Below are positions 54,403 to 63,270 of a stretch of 64,000 nucleotides of DNA, piece by piece. The first letter of the stretch is position 1, and each line of letters starts with the position of its first letter. Origin of the DNA: Schaalia sp. lx-260 (GTDB lineage: Bacteria > Actinomycetota > Actinomycetes > Actinomycetales > Actinomycetaceae); assembly GCF_021083645.1 (NCBI RefSeq), contig NZ_JAJNRQ010000004.1, forward strand, positions 124,001 to 188,000, given 5' to 3'. A program made the translations under genes and the position numbers. The notes beneath the pieces were generated by a model that saw only the letters and a list, made by a program, of their open reading frames with translations, did no database searches and was not told where the DNA came from.

Positions 54403-55191
54403 TCATTCAAGCGGAGGTTCGCCTACCAGAGCTGAAGGAACTCCAGAGGATTTCTTGGTCCATGATTTGTACTTGAGGTGAACGATGTAACGTTCCCAGT
54501 CTCCCCAGTCAGGGTTACATGTGGTCATTGTCATCCAACGTTCAGTGGGCACTTCCTTAAAAGTCAGGTCGCCGGGAACTGGGGCAATGACCTTAACATT
54601 CGTCTCATCGTAGGCTGAGTAAATTGCGTAACTATCTACTTCGTAGACAACGTATCGGTCGGATAGTTCAACAACAACAGGGTCGCCTTTTTCTAGTTCG
54701 TTGATTCGTAGGAAGCTGTTACCAAATGTCCGTCGGTGCGCGGCGACAGCGTAGTTTCCAATTTCACCAGCAAATGCGGTGTCTCTGTAGTGTCCTGCCC
54801 ATCCGCTGTTGAGGACATTCATTTCGGTTCCTTCAGCTAGGGGCATACGGTTCCAATCCCATTTGGGAATGTGGAGGACACCGTAGATTTGCCCTGGGCT
54901 GAGGGTTTCGTCAAATTTCGGGGGGTCGCCTTCTTCTGATACGCCTTCGTCTTTGGTAACGGGTGCGTTTTCTTCCAGGTATTTAACAACTGCGGCTTTA
55001 CGCGGTGCTTCAACTTGGACGTTGGTCCATACGACCTGCCAGAAAGCAAAAAGAGCCAATACAATCGCTGCCGTGATGAGCAGCTCACCGATGACTCCAA
55101 GGATTTCGTAGAAAATCTTGGAGCCACGTGATGCTTTACGAACATGCGAGCCCAAATCAATCCACCACTTTCGCATAAGAGAGCGTGACAT
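54403..55191 (-). CDS. srtE: class E sortase
   Basis: A 262-residue membrane-bound transpeptidase that links secreted proteins bearing a sorting signal to the cell wall. A cytosolic N-terminus and one helix (about 30-55) precede the sortase domain, with catalytic His152 in VAAHRRTFGNSF, Cys225 in TMTTCNPDWGDW and Arg234 in ERYIVHLKYK. The TTCNP motif and the crgA/DUF881/trpG neighbourhood are those of class E. AAGGA precedes ATG 55191 and the gene overlaps DUF881 by 35 bases. Class E enzymes elsewhere recognise LAXTG; the giant surface protein at 5-12 kb, with LSHTG, is a candidate substrate. Confidence 0.94.
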   Translation of the reverse strand: MSRSLMRKWWIDLGSHVRKASRGSKIFYEILGVIGELLITAAIVLALFAFWQVVWTNVQVEAPRKAAVVKYLEENAPVTKDEGVSEEGDPPKFDETLSPGQIYGVLHIPKWDWNRMPLAEGTEMNVLNSGWAGHYRDTAFAGEIGNYAVAAHRRTFGNSFLRINELEKGDPVVVELSDRYVVYEVDSYAIYSAYDETNVKVIAPVPGDLTFKEVPTERWMTMTTCNPDWGDWERYIVHLKYKSWTKKSSGVPSALVGEPPLE

Positions 55192-55957
55192 CTTGCGATG
55201 TCCTTGGCATGTGGAGGGAATTATCTACCTTCATTTCCCAGCCTAAACCATACAGTGCCACATACTGCAGGTAGTTTGCTACCCGAGGATCAGCGTAAAC
55301 AGCTCGTGTCAGAGCTTCCGGATTACCTATAGCAGCTATGGTGTAGGGAGGTGAGTATGATGTTCCATCGACTAAAATAACGTTTCCGATGCACCGGATA
55401 ACAGTTCGTGAAGTCACTCGGATTCCTTGTACTGTCATACTTTCTGCGCCTCCACTCCACAGTGCGTTCATCACATCTTCAATGTCTTGTTGGTGGATGA
55501 CAAGGTCATTCGCTGTGAGTCCTTCATGGGGGGTGTGGTTCATCGAATCTGTGAGCGTAATGACAACTCCTGGTCCACTGAGTGACTGCTTTGTGGACAC
55601 CTGTGAGGAGGTTTCTGTGGTTTCAGGTTCAGCCAACTCTGTGAAAGATTGGACGTGATCTGCCAGAGCGTTGTGTTCTTTTTCTAGTTCGTTCACACTA
55701 TTTTGTCGGCTACGGACTAGGTTCACTAGGTCACCATCAGTGGTGTTGTCATTGTGGAATGCGAGGCGTGCAGGCAGGATGAAAAGGAACCCTGCCGCTA
55801 AAGTCACGATAAAAACCGTGATTTTGTGACGGAGGGTGACATATTTCCTGTGGGGAACATGTGATCTACGTTTGAGTATTTTCTGTGCTGATGTGTCGGA
55901 TATATTGGTCGGAGGTTGCACAGACGGTGTAAGATCATCTTTTAGTTCGTGCGTCAT
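55157..55957 (-). CDS. DUF881 family protein
   Basis: A 266-residue protein of the DUF881 family, found beside sortase E and crgA across actinobacteria. A cytosolic N-terminus of about 45 residues leads to one helix (about 47-66), a coiled-coil segment (RSRQNSVNELEKEHNALADHV) and the extracytosolic domain with GPGVVITLTDS, LVIHQQDIEDVMNALWSGGAE and TYSPPYTIAAIGNPEAL-like motifs. In family terms it resembles the cell-division-associated YlxW/DUF881 group; the role is unknown. AAGGAGGTGA precedes ATG 55957. Transcribed with srtE and the 51-aa gene, divergent from crgA. Confidence 0.88.
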   Translation of the reverse strand: MTHELKDDLTPSVQPPTNISDTSAQKILKRRSHVPHRKYVTLRHKITVFIVTLAAGFLFILPARLAFHNDNTTDGDLVNLVRSRQNSVNELEKEHNALADHVQSFTELAEPETTETSSQVSTKQSLSGPGVVITLTDSMNHTPHEGLTANDLVIHQQDIEDVMNALWSGGAESMTVQGIRVTSRTVIRCIGNVILVDGTSYSPPYTIAAIGNPEALTRAVYADPRVANYLQYVALYGLGWEMKVDNSLHMPRTSQDVTLSYAKVVD

Positions 55958-56079
55958 GTCACCTCCTTGCGTAGGGCTTTACGAGTTCTCTCTCTGAGAC
56001 TAGGCGAGGTGCGGTGTCATTGCTCGTTACACACGCCTAGGACTTTCATCTATGGAAGCTTTGATTGGGAAGGATTACC

Positions 56080-56343
56080 GTGCCTGAGTCTCGGAAACGT
56101 CAAAAGAACGGTCATGACGCCGCTGAAGATACCTCTATTCCATCGTGGACGGATGGTATTCCTTTGTCGCCTAGCTGGTGGGCTCCCACTTTTATTACAT
56201 TGCTGCTTATAGGTTTGGTATGGCTGCTGGTGTATTACATTTCCGGTGGTTTGTATCCAATTCCTCACATTAACTGGTGGAATTTAGTGATCGGTCTTGG
56301 TGTCATGATGGTTGGTTTCATTATGACAATGCGTTGGCGCTGA
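56080..56343 (+). CDS. crgA: cell division protein CrgA
   Basis: An 87-residue membrane protein that regulates FtsZ-ring maturation and recruits PBPs at the septum in actinobacteria. The cytosolic N-terminus (PESRKRQKNG) is followed by SPSWWAPTFITLLLIGLVWLL (helix 1), GGLYPIPHINWWNLVIGLGV (helix 2) and the short tail TMRWR, which together match the family end to end. GTG 56080 is chosen since GGAAGG lies eight bases upstream; a TTG at 56065 lies before that signal. Monocistronic with a strong terminator. Confidence 0.94.
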   Translation: MPESRKRQKNGHDAAEDTSIPSWTDGIPLSPSWWAPTFITLLLIGLVWLLVYYISGGLYPIPHINWWNLVIGLGVMMVGFIMTMRWR

Positions 56344-56362
56344 TAACGTACTACTCGTAGTG

Positions 56363-56398
56363 AAGGGCACCGCAGACGCGGTGCCCTTTGTTGTTTTC
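56363..56398 (+). terminator. terminator after crgA
   Basis: An 11-base perfect stem AAGGGCACCGC/GCGGTGCCCTT with a four-base loop, followed by TGTTGTTTT. Confidence 0.93.
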
Positions 56399-56461
56399 TG
56401 CGGTTTATTACCGAGCGTGCATGGGAGAGCGCAAAGCACCTCACATTCACCTGACACATAG

Positions 56462-56482
56462 TTATCCACAGGTTTATGCACA
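56462..56482 (+). promoter_or_regulatory. pair of DnaA boxes
   Basis: TTATCCACA (56462-56470) and TTATGCACA (56474-56482) both fit the TTATNCACA consensus exactly. They share one orientation and are 12 bases apart, in the crgA-rhomboid gap. Two boxes alone do not make an origin. Confidence 0.6.
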
Positions 56483-56557
56483 GTTGAGGATAAATAACAC
56501 GGATGTATTTCCGCTGTTTATCCCCTATGCAAACCTACATGACAGATGATTGAGGGT

Positions 56558-57448
56558 TTAGGAACCCAATACCTCAAATATCACCCGATATATCAGCGCA
56601 ATCAGCGCGCACATGGCAACAATCATGCCGACAGACGCTAAAGCTGAACGTATCTCTTGCTGACGAGCGGTTAGACCTGGGCGAGGCTGCATCAACATAA
56701 TAAGCACCCACGCCACCAACAATCCGGTGAGCATTCCTCCCGCATGGGCCTGCCACGAAATATTGGGAGCGATAAAACCATATAAAAAGTTCACCACAAG
56801 CAAGCCGATAATTGACCTCGTATCTAAACCTGCTCGCTTTTGTATAACAAAAATCGCCGCGAAAAGCCCGAAAACCGCACCTGAAGCACCGACCGTTATC
56901 TGGTTATACGTACCCGGCGCAAATAGCACCCACGCCAATACAACCGCAGAACCGCCGATAGCACTCAAAACGTACAGGATAATAAAACGCCACTTACCAA
57001 GGATTTGCTCAAGCGACATGCCAACAAAGTACAGCGCTGACATATTGAACAAGAGATGCACGATGCCGCTATGCAGGAAAGCAGTGCTCAAGAAACGCCA
57101 CGGCTGAATCAGCCCCACCAGTGGTGTGAAAGCCATGTATTGCCATAGGAGCGGTGATATCACTCCGCACACATACACCACAACACATGCACCCATCAGC
57201 GTGTAGGTGACATACGGTGTCGTATGACGGATCTGTACTCGTTTCTGTCCTGAACATTCCACGCAGATGGAACGTACCTCTGTTGGAATTGCACAATCAA
57301 CGCACATTGGCCGATTGCACCGTTTACAGTAGTCAACGGAACGTACCGATGGGTGTCGTGGACACGGTGGCGCGGCAGAATAATTTGACCGCTGACCGTA
57401 AAGCGCAGAACCGTTCACATGTTTTCCTTTCACTCGTATATCCATCAT
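56558..57448 (-). CDS. rhomboid family intramembrane serine protease
   Basis: A 296-residue protein. A cytosolic N-terminal zinc-finger-like part (CPRHPSVRSVDYCKRCNRPMC, VDCAIP, CVECSGQ, about residues 29-67) precedes six helices. The first lumenal motif is FLSTAFLHSGIVHLLFNMSALY, the catalytic Ser is in ITVGASGAVFGLFAAIF and the catalytic His in SWQAHAGGMLTGLLVAW. It cleaves transmembrane segments within the membrane. Location between crgA and the cyclophilin is conserved in actinobacteria. The start ATG may be either of two adjacent codons (57448 or 57445). Confidence 0.93.
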   Translation of the reverse strand: MMDIRVKGKHVNGSALYGQRSNYSAAPPCPRHPSVRSVDYCKRCNRPMCVDCAIPTEVRSICVECSGQKRVQIRHTTPYVTYTLMGACVVVYVCGVISPLLWQYMAFTPLVGLIQPWRFLSTAFLHSGIVHLLFNMSALYFVGMSLEQILGKWRFIILYVLSAIGGSAVVLAWVLFAPGTYNQITVGASGAVFGLFAAIFVIQKRAGLDTRSIIGLLVVNFLYGFIAPNISWQAHAGGMLTGLLVAWVLIMLMQPRPGLTARQQEIRSALASVGMIVAMCALIALIYRVIFEVLGS

Positions 57449-57490
57449 GAGCTACAAGCCAACATATCCGCATGTTTTACACATAAATAA

Positions 57491-57519
57491 GTGAGGCCGG
57501 AGCAGCTCCCCGACCTCAC
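57491..57519 (-). terminator. terminator after the cyclophilin gene
   Basis: Read on the minus strand, GTGAGGTCGG and CCGGCCTCAC-like arms with nested GGAGC/GCTCC form a hairpin followed by TTATTTATG. Confidence 0.75.
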
Positions 57520-57564
57520 TGACATGACTTCACGCGTAGGAAATCCTTGCGGAAGTATGCGTTT

Positions 57565-58086
57565 TTATTCATTCACCTCAACTGAAGTGATACGAACTTC
57601 TTCAATAGGACGATCATTACGACCGGTAGGAACAGAAACAATCGCGTCCACTACTCGCTTGGATTCTTCATCAATGACACGCCCAAAGATCGTGTGGTTT
57701 CCGTGCAGCCATGGCGTAGGTGCAACTGTGATAAAGAATTGTGAACCGTTTGTCCCTTGTCCCATACGCTTACCAGCATTTGCCATTGCGAGGAGGTAAG
57801 GCTCATTGAAAGTAAGCTCTGGACTAATTTCATCATTGAAAGTGTAACCAGGGCCACCTGTGCCGGTTCCTAAGGGATCACCACCTTGAATCATGAATCC
57901 AGGGATTACTCGGTGAAAGATCACTCCATCATAAAGGGGACGCGAGGTTTTCTGACCGGTAGCAGGGTCCATCCATTCGCGCTGGCCAAGGGCAAGATCC
58001 ACGAAGTTTTTTACCGTGTAAGGAGCTTGCTTTGGGAAAAGTTCAATGCGAATATCACCAAGAGTGGTGTGAATAATAGTTTCCAT
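57565..58086 (-). CDS. ppiA: peptidyl-prolyl cis-trans isomerase (cyclophilin)
   Basis: A 173-residue cytosolic cyclophilin that speeds proline isomerisation in folding proteins. Seen are TTLGDIRIELFPKQAPYTVK, the catalytic FHRVIPGFMIQGGDPLGTGT, MANAGKRMGQGTNGSQFFIT and TIFGRVIDEESKRVVDAI. There is no signal peptide. ATG 58086 is chosen as METIIHTTLGDI is the family-like N-terminus; a TTG at 58107 is possible. Divergent from the gene at 58260, with its own terminator. Confidence 0.93.
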   Translation of the reverse strand: METIIHTTLGDIRIELFPKQAPYTVKNFVDLALGQREWMDPATGQKTSRPLYDGVIFHRVIPGFMIQGGDPLGTGTGGPGYTFNDEISPELTFNEPYLLAMANAGKRMGQGTNGSQFFITVAPTPWLHGNHTIFGRVIDEESKRVVDAIVSVPTGRNDRPIEEVRITSVEVNE

Positions 58087-58259
58087 GTACTCAATCGTCG
58101 CAGACAAATAGCTTTTTCGACGAGCAGCACATAATCTCTTGTCTCACTTAGGCTGCATGTCACACTTCTTCAAGGCACAATAGAGAGTGTTCGTGTTGGC
58201 TTGCGCGCTCATTGAGGTTTTCCACCCTCGGCGCACAACATACGAGGAAGGCAAACCTT

Positions 58260-58877
58260 ATGGCAAAGACTCCACCGACCGACAAATTAAAAACAGAAGC
58301 ACTGCAACTACGTGACACTGTTGCTTTACATGCTGGACGTGTTGCTGTTGCTGCAACAGATCTGGCTGAGCAGGGCCTTGATTGGGCTGCCCCACGCGCA
58401 CAAGCCGCCCTTGAAGAGGCCATTAAACGCGCGACACCACTGGTTGAGTCAGCTGCTGACAAAGCCATTGATGTTGCCGAACGCGTAAAGCCTACCGTTG
58501 AAGAAGCTCGTCACAATGTTGTTGACGATTACCTGCCGCGTATTAATCGCGCAGTTGAAGAATCCGCATCCGCACTGAAAAGAGATATTCCCTTGACTGA
58601 CCGCGCCGAACTTGCCCGTAAAGCATCCGTTACCGCTTTAACAACTCCCACACGTAAAGTACGCCGCAAGCGCCGTTTCCTGCGCACCCTCGGTTGGACC
58701 GCAGCTACAGGTGTTGTTGTAGGAGCCGGTTATTTACTGTGGAAACGTAGCCAGCCTATTGAAGACCCTTGGGCAGAAGAATACTGGGCTGACTTAGATT
58801 CTGAGAGCGTTGTTCCTTTAACGGAGGCTGAAAAATTAGAGGATCTGGACGAAATTCCTGCCGCTGAAGACGAGTGA
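58260..58877 (+). CDS. conserved actinobacterial protein with a helical amphipathic region and one membrane helix (DUF5324-like)
   Basis: A 205-residue protein. The first 140 residues are Ala-rich amphipathic helices (DLAEQGLDWAAPRAQAALEE, RVKPTVEEARHNVVDDYLPR), followed by a basic stretch (RKVRRKRRF), one transmembrane helix (LGWTAATGVVVGAGYLLW, about 155-173) and an acidic tail. Similar proteins (DUF5324) sit beside the cyclophilin and rhomboid genes in actinomycetes, which supports the assignment by context; their role is not known. GAGGAAGG precedes ATG 58260. Monocistronic. Confidence 0.65.
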   Translation: MAKTPPTDKLKTEALQLRDTVALHAGRVAVAATDLAEQGLDWAAPRAQAALEEAIKRATPLVESAADKAIDVAERVKPTVEEARHNVVDDYLPRINRAVEESASALKRDIPLTDRAELARKASVTALTTPTRKVRRKRRFLRTLGWTAATGVVVGAGYLLWKRSQPIEDPWAEEYWADLDSESVVPLTEAEKLEDLDEIPAAEDE

Positions 58878-59022
58878 TCCTGCTTATCAGCATATTTCTT
58901 TGCATCTTTTCACATATGGGGTGAGCGTGACATTCGTGTGACGTTTGCCACATATGCGCATTGTTGCGGACCGTAGGTTCTTCTGTGGATATTCGCTTTT
59001 CCTCGCACGCGCCGTAATTGAT

Positions 59023-59898
59023 TCAGTCAATTCCCAGCAAATGACGAGTAACGCGCAACACCCCATCCTCGTTATTTGAAGGCGCAATAAAACGAGCAGC
59101 ATCAATCACATCAGGGTGAGCATTCGCCATTGCGAAAGACCAGTGGGCAGCTTGAAGCATACTGATGTCATTATGGAAGTCACCGAAAACAAGGGTATGT
59201 TCAGGACCTATTCCTAAGTGCTGCTGTAGGGCACGGACAGCGCTCCCTTTATCAACACCCTTCATTTGCAGGTCTGCCCAGTTGTGTCCAGAAATCGCGT
59301 ACTGGTGCGTGTCAGCAAATGGCTGCAATGCGATCTGCGCAATTGGGATAACCGCGTCAAAGCAAAAAACCGCTAATTTAATGACATCATCATCAAGGTC
59401 CCCTGATTCCATGCGGTCCAATATTTCGCACTGATCTGTAACGATACGTGTCCGGTGATAGTAGGGAATACAGGAGCGAATAAATTCATCATCACCACGT
59501 TCAACGTAGCCACTCACTTTACCGCACATCATCAGGCCCGCATTCACGCCTGTGGCTACACATTCACGTACTCGACGAATAACTTCACGCACGGTTGCAT
59601 GATCCATTGCAGCTGAAGAAACCTCCGCTCCATCACGCAGGACAATCGCACCATTTTCAGCAATTACCGTCATAGGTTCGCGTACACGTTCAAACATGTC
59701 CAGAAGCGTCCAGCATTGCCGGCCAGAGGACGGAGTGAAAATCACATTGCGTTCAGATAGTTCACGCAGAAAAGACCACATTTGTTCAGGCATTGACTTG
59801 TCATCATGCAGCAGTGTGCCATCCATATCGATCGCTACAAGTCGAATATCCACATCGCGCGGTAAGGACTCATAAGGGAAAGCAGGTGACGCACTCAT
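59023..59898 (-). CDS. HAD family hydrolase (Cof type)
   Basis: A 291-residue phosphatase of the Cof/IIB haloacid dehalogenase group. Motif I is LVAIDMDGTLLHDDK (nucleophile Asp), motif II TPSSGRQ, motif III Lys in MKGVDKGSAVRALQQHLGI and motif IV VFGDFHNDISMLQAAHWSFA. The cap domain is of the C2B type between motifs II and III. Members dephosphorylate sugar phosphates or related metabolites; the substrate is unknown. ATG 59898 follows GGGAGA by eight bases. Divergent from the SAHH-like gene. Confidence 0.9.
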   Translation of the reverse strand: MSASPAFPYESLPRDVDIRLVAIDMDGTLLHDDKSMPEQMWSFLRELSERNVIFTPSSGRQCWTLLDMFERVREPMTVIAENGAIVLRDGAEVSSAAMDHATVREVIRRVRECVATGVNAGLMMCGKVSGYVERGDDEFIRSCIPYYHRTRIVTDQCEILDRMESGDLDDDVIKLAVFCFDAVIPIAQIALQPFADTHQYAISGHNWADLQMKGVDKGSAVRALQQHLGIGPEHTLVFGDFHNDISMLQAAHWSFAMANAHPDVIDAARFIAPSNNEDGVLRVTRHLLGID

Positions 59899-60048
59899 GT
59901 ACTCATTCTCCCAGAATCTGTAAGACACTTCCCTTACACACAAAGCCATTTCGCATCGCTTTAATACAGCTCACATTCCCTGTAAAAACAGGAACACATA
60001 TGTTCCACAGTGAACGTTCCTCCTTTGGCTTTAGGCACACATTCTTGC

Positions 60049-60060
60049 TACGGTCATGGC
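60049..60060 (+). promoter_or_regulatory. leaderless-type -10 box for the SAHH-like gene
   Basis: TACGGT (60049-60054), six bases, then GTG 60061 in frame. This decides for 60061 over the in-frame GTG at 60010. Confidence 0.45.
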
Positions 60061-61737
60061 GTGTCACTTCCACGCTTATCTTCCACAGTTGGAGCAATCC
60101 CAACTCCACACCCGCATACATCAGCTTCTGGGCGCGTAGCACAGGTCCTCCTACGCACGTGGGCTGCCGCTACGAACCTTCTGATCTGCGGAAGACGTTT
60201 CCTCCTCCTGACACCGCCCGAATCTGAGCAAACGAATTATCAGGGATACGTGCCTATTGCGGATGCCCTTGACGATCTGCTCACAGGTTTAGGGGCCCAT
60301 GCGCATCACGGGCACGGCCTCAATGATGCCCCACTGCCACTTGCGCACTACGCAGCTATTTTCGATTTCACGGGCCTTATAGAAAAACATCCTGAAACTA
60401 CTGTCGTACACGCTCACTCTACGACGGATATCCATGTCATCGGCCCTGATAATACTGAATTACAGGATCCTCACAGCTCTTGTCCTGCCAGCGCTCAGGC
60501 ACGTATCGCTTGGGCGCGAGCGCATATGCCTGTCACAACTGCTGCCGTTCAGCGTTTAGCTGAGCGGGGGACCTTAATGGATCAACGTATTGGATTGTCG
60601 CTGGTCCTTGAACCTAAAACGGCTGTTCTTGCGCTGCTCCTTCATGAGGCTGGTGCTACGGTCAGTGTTTTTGGTCATGCTGATGAAATCCGTGATGATG
60701 TTGCGCACTACCTGCGTCATCAGGGAATACCTGTCTACGGGTATGCGCAGATGAGCGTGCAAGAGGAAAAACATGCCGCTGTCGATTTTCTTTCTCAGCA
60801 GCTCACAGTCCTATTGGATGATGGGTCACATCTCATTCGGATGGCCCATGAGGACGCGTACGCGCCTGTTGCTTTACGGCACATGATTGGTGCAGCGGAA
60901 GAAACAACTTCCGGTTTGCGTCCTTTGAGGATTATGGAACGCGATTCCGCTTTGAAAATACCTGTTGTTGCCAGTAATGATGCACGATCGAAAACACTTT
61001 TCGATAATGCGTATGGGACAGGGCAGTCCTGTCTCTTTACCATTATGGATCTACTGGATGCGAACCATGAGGGGTTACATATGGGTGGCCTGCATGTGCT
61101 CGTTATTGGTTATGGTGACGTAGGGCGAGGCTTTGCGCGCCTTATCCGTGCTTTCGGTGCCAAAGTAACGATCTGTGATACGGATTCAGTGCGCCTTCTT
61201 CAAGCGTATATGGATGGATATGAGGTATGTATTTCACCTGATGCGGTAGCTGAAAATATGCAGTGGATTGTGTCGGCTACTGGAGTACGTCATACCATCA
61301 ACAGTTCTGTACTTGCTTGCGCACCTGATGGCTGTGTCCTTTCGGTGATCGGTGGTGTCGCACAGGAAATCGCGTTAGAGGAAGCCATTGCAGCAGGTGC
61401 ATCATGGGAGCCTACGGGTGATCGGGCTGTGGATATTCTGCGTTTTGCTGATGGTCGTGGACTGAAAGTTATGGATAAGGGCGGGTGTATTAATTGCACA
61501 GCCGGTGAAGGTAATCCTATAGAAATCATGGATATGTCATTTGGTGTCCAAACAGCGGCGGTGGAATATTTACTTACCGGTATGAATGCGCGAGAGTCTC
61601 GTTTGCATGCTCTCCCCGCTACGCTCGATCATGGGATATCTCAGATGGCTCTTAAGTTTTTTGCTCCTAGCGCTTCTGTTTTATCTGATTTTTCACTCAA
61701 ACATGATGCTGAGGGCCGCGATACTTTACGGACGTGA
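60061..61737 (+). CDS. S-adenosylhomocysteine hydrolase-like protein (S-inosylhomocysteine hydrolase type?)
   Basis: A 558-residue NAD-dependent enzyme of the adenosylhomocysteinase superfamily with an extra N-terminal region of about 150 residues. Core motifs: LVLEPKTAVLALLLHEAGAT, LTVLLDDGSHL, AEETTSGL, SNDARSKTLFDNAYG (both catalytic Lys and Asp) and the NAD loop VIGYGDVGRGFARLIRAFG. It departs from true SAHH. The substrate motif HxTx(E/Q) is replaced by VLE, as in the HxE subgroup but with His lost. The NIGHFD histidine is replaced in SVIGGVAQEI. The C-terminal KPDHYRY is absent. SAH hydrolysis is therefore doubtful. An amidohydrolase follows, which suggests a deaminated substrate (S-inosylhomocysteine) or another nucleoside thioether; this is inference. 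Confidence 0.75.
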   Translation: MSLPRLSSTVGAIPTPHPHTSASGRVAQVLLRTWAAATNLLICGRRFLLLTPPESEQTNYQGYVPIADALDDLLTGLGAHAHHGHGLNDAPLPLAHYAAIFDFTGLIEKHPETTVVHAHSTTDIHVIGPDNTELQDPHSSCPASAQARIAWARAHMPVTTAAVQRLAERGTLMDQRIGLSLVLEPKTAVLALLLHEAGATVSVFGHADEIRDDVAHYLRHQGIPVYGYAQMSVQEEKHAAVDFLSQQLTVLLDDGSHLIRMAHEDAYAPVALRHMIGAAEETTSGLRPLRIMERDSALKIPVVASNDARSKTLFDNAYGTGQSCLFTIMDLLDANHEGLHMGGLHVLVIGYGDVGRGFARLIRAFGAKVTICDTDSVRLLQAYMDGYEVCISPDAVAENMQWIVSATGVRHTINSSVLACAPDGCVLSVIGGVAQEIALEEAIAAGASWEPTGDRAVDILRFADGRGLKVMDKGGCINCTAGEGNPIEIMDMSFGVQTAAVEYLLTGMNARESRLHALPATLDHGISQMALKFFAPSASVLSDFSLKHDAEGRDTLRT

Positions 61738-61830
61738 GTATTTTTTCATACTTCCCGTCCCTGTGAAACAGGTCTTTTGGGTGCGAGCGCACAGCAACAA
61801 AAGCCATGTATCGTTTTACACTCATACACG

Positions 61831-63261
61831 ATGATGTTCACACACAGAAAGCCTTCACTTGTGAATACTTCCTCCGTATCTGAACGTAGTCAGGTGCCAG
61901 CTAATGTCCATCTGTGGTCCGCTGATCTTGTTGTCCCTATTACCGCCCCTTCTGTCCTTGGGGGGGCTGTTGCCGTATTAAATGGCCGTATTGAACATAT
62001 TGGGTCACGCGATTGGGTTATCGCCACTTTACGTGAGCGCGGTATGACGTACACGGAAACTCATGTTCCTGGTGTCCTGTTACCTGGCTTTGTGAATGCG
62101 CATACTCATTTGCAGTACACGAATATGGCTGAGGTGGGGTTGCGTCAGTATGATGGTTTCCCTTCGTGGATGGCCGCATTTGATGCTATTTACGATGCGG
62201 GGCCTTTAGATTGGGAGACTTCCGCAGCACAGGGTGCCGAGTATATGCTTCGTTATGGAGCTACGTGTGTTGCTGACGTGGTAACGGACCCTGAAGCAGC
62301 GAGCGCCCTCCATGATGCGGGGCTGCATGGCGTGGCCTACTGGGAGGTCATGGGTTATTCAAATGAGGAGTGGGCGCAGCGCGGTGTTAGTTCTGTCCAT
62401 TCGGCCCTTGAAAAAATGCCGACACCCCCTGCGATTGGGATATCACCTCATGCTCCGTATTCTTTAGAAGTTGCTCCCCTGCTGGAAATACCTGATTTAG
62501 CGCGCCGTCGTGGTTTACGTTTGCATATTCATTTAGGTGAGGCACAGATGGAAGCCCGTTGGGATGATGTGGAAGGTGGCGCGGCTTTAGCAGATTTGTG
62601 GCGCAATGAAAAATCGGCTTCTTTTACTTCCATACGTCAAGCTGGTGTTGGTTTTTCTGCAACTGAATTTGTCGATCAGTTAGGGGTTCTTGGCCCTGAC
62701 TGTCATATTGCACATGGCGTGTATATGACTGCGGATGATCGTCGTCGTTTGCGGGCGCGTTCAACAGCTGTTGCTTTGTGTCCGCGTTCCAATGCTGTGA
62801 TTGGTTTGGATGAGCCTCCTGTGGCGGCGTATTTGAGTGAGGGGAATCTAATTGCTGTCGGTACGGATTCTCTGTCGTCTTCGCCTAGCCTCGATATTTT
62901 GGAAGATGTAGCGCTTTTGTATGATATTGCTCGTCGTCAAGGGTATGGAAGTTCAGATTTAAGTCGGCGCTTGTTACAAGCTGCCACGCTGGGTGGGGCA
63001 ACAGCTCTTGGTTTAGCGACCGGACAGCATCGTGTAGGGCAGCTTCAAGCGGGCGCGTTGGCTGATATGGTGGTAGTTGATGTGCCTGTCACAGATGTGA
63101 TGAGCACTATCGAGTGTGTGGTGCGTGAAGGTGCTGGACGTCAAGTAGCAACAATCATTGAGGGACAGTTGCGTTATGCGGCCACAAATTTTCCTCATGA
63201 TGATGTTGCAGGTCATTCTGCGGATTCTTCAGTTTTTCCTACGCATACGGTGAAAGGGTGA
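61831..63261 (+). CDS. amidohydrolase family protein (SAH/MTA or aminofutalosine deaminase-like)
   Basis: A 476-residue metal-dependent amidohydrolase of the ATZ/TRZ-DadD group, which includes deaminases of S-adenosylhomocysteine, methylthioadenosine and aminodeoxyfutalosine. Metal ligands are visible in LLPGFVNAHTHLQYTNMAEVG (HxH), LRLHIHLGEAQMEARWDD (His and Glu), CHIAHGVYMTADD (His) and IAVGTDSLSSSPSLDIL (Asp). The composite N- and C-terminal beta domain is complete (LADMVVVDVPV). ATG 61831 is preferred to the GTG at 61777: a TANNNT box, TACACT, lies eight bases upstream. The gene lies between the SAHH-like gene and a cupin, all in one direction, suggesting a joint pathway. Confidence 0.82.
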   Translation: MMFTHRKPSLVNTSSVSERSQVPANVHLWSADLVVPITAPSVLGGAVAVLNGRIEHIGSRDWVIATLRERGMTYTETHVPGVLLPGFVNAHTHLQYTNMAEVGLRQYDGFPSWMAAFDAIYDAGPLDWETSAAQGAEYMLRYGATCVADVVTDPEAASALHDAGLHGVAYWEVMGYSNEEWAQRGVSSVHSALEKMPTPPAIGISPHAPYSLEVAPLLEIPDLARRRGLRLHIHLGEAQMEARWDDVEGGAALADLWRNEKSASFTSIRQAGVGFSATEFVDQLGVLGPDCHIAHGVYMTADDRRRLRARSTAVALCPRSNAVIGLDEPPVAAYLSEGNLIAVGTDSLSSSPSLDILEDVALLYDIARRQGYGSSDLSRRLLQAATLGGATALGLATGQHRVGQLQAGALADMVVVDVPVTDVMSTIECVVREGAGRQVATIIEGQLRYAATNFPHDDVAGHSADSSVFPTHTVKG

Positions 63262-63270
63262 GGCTTTATC

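Noticed and set aside
56399-56557. Chromosomal origin of replication
   Set aside because: Only two DnaA boxes are present, with no dnaA/dnaN neighbours and no box array. A pair of boxes is reported instead.
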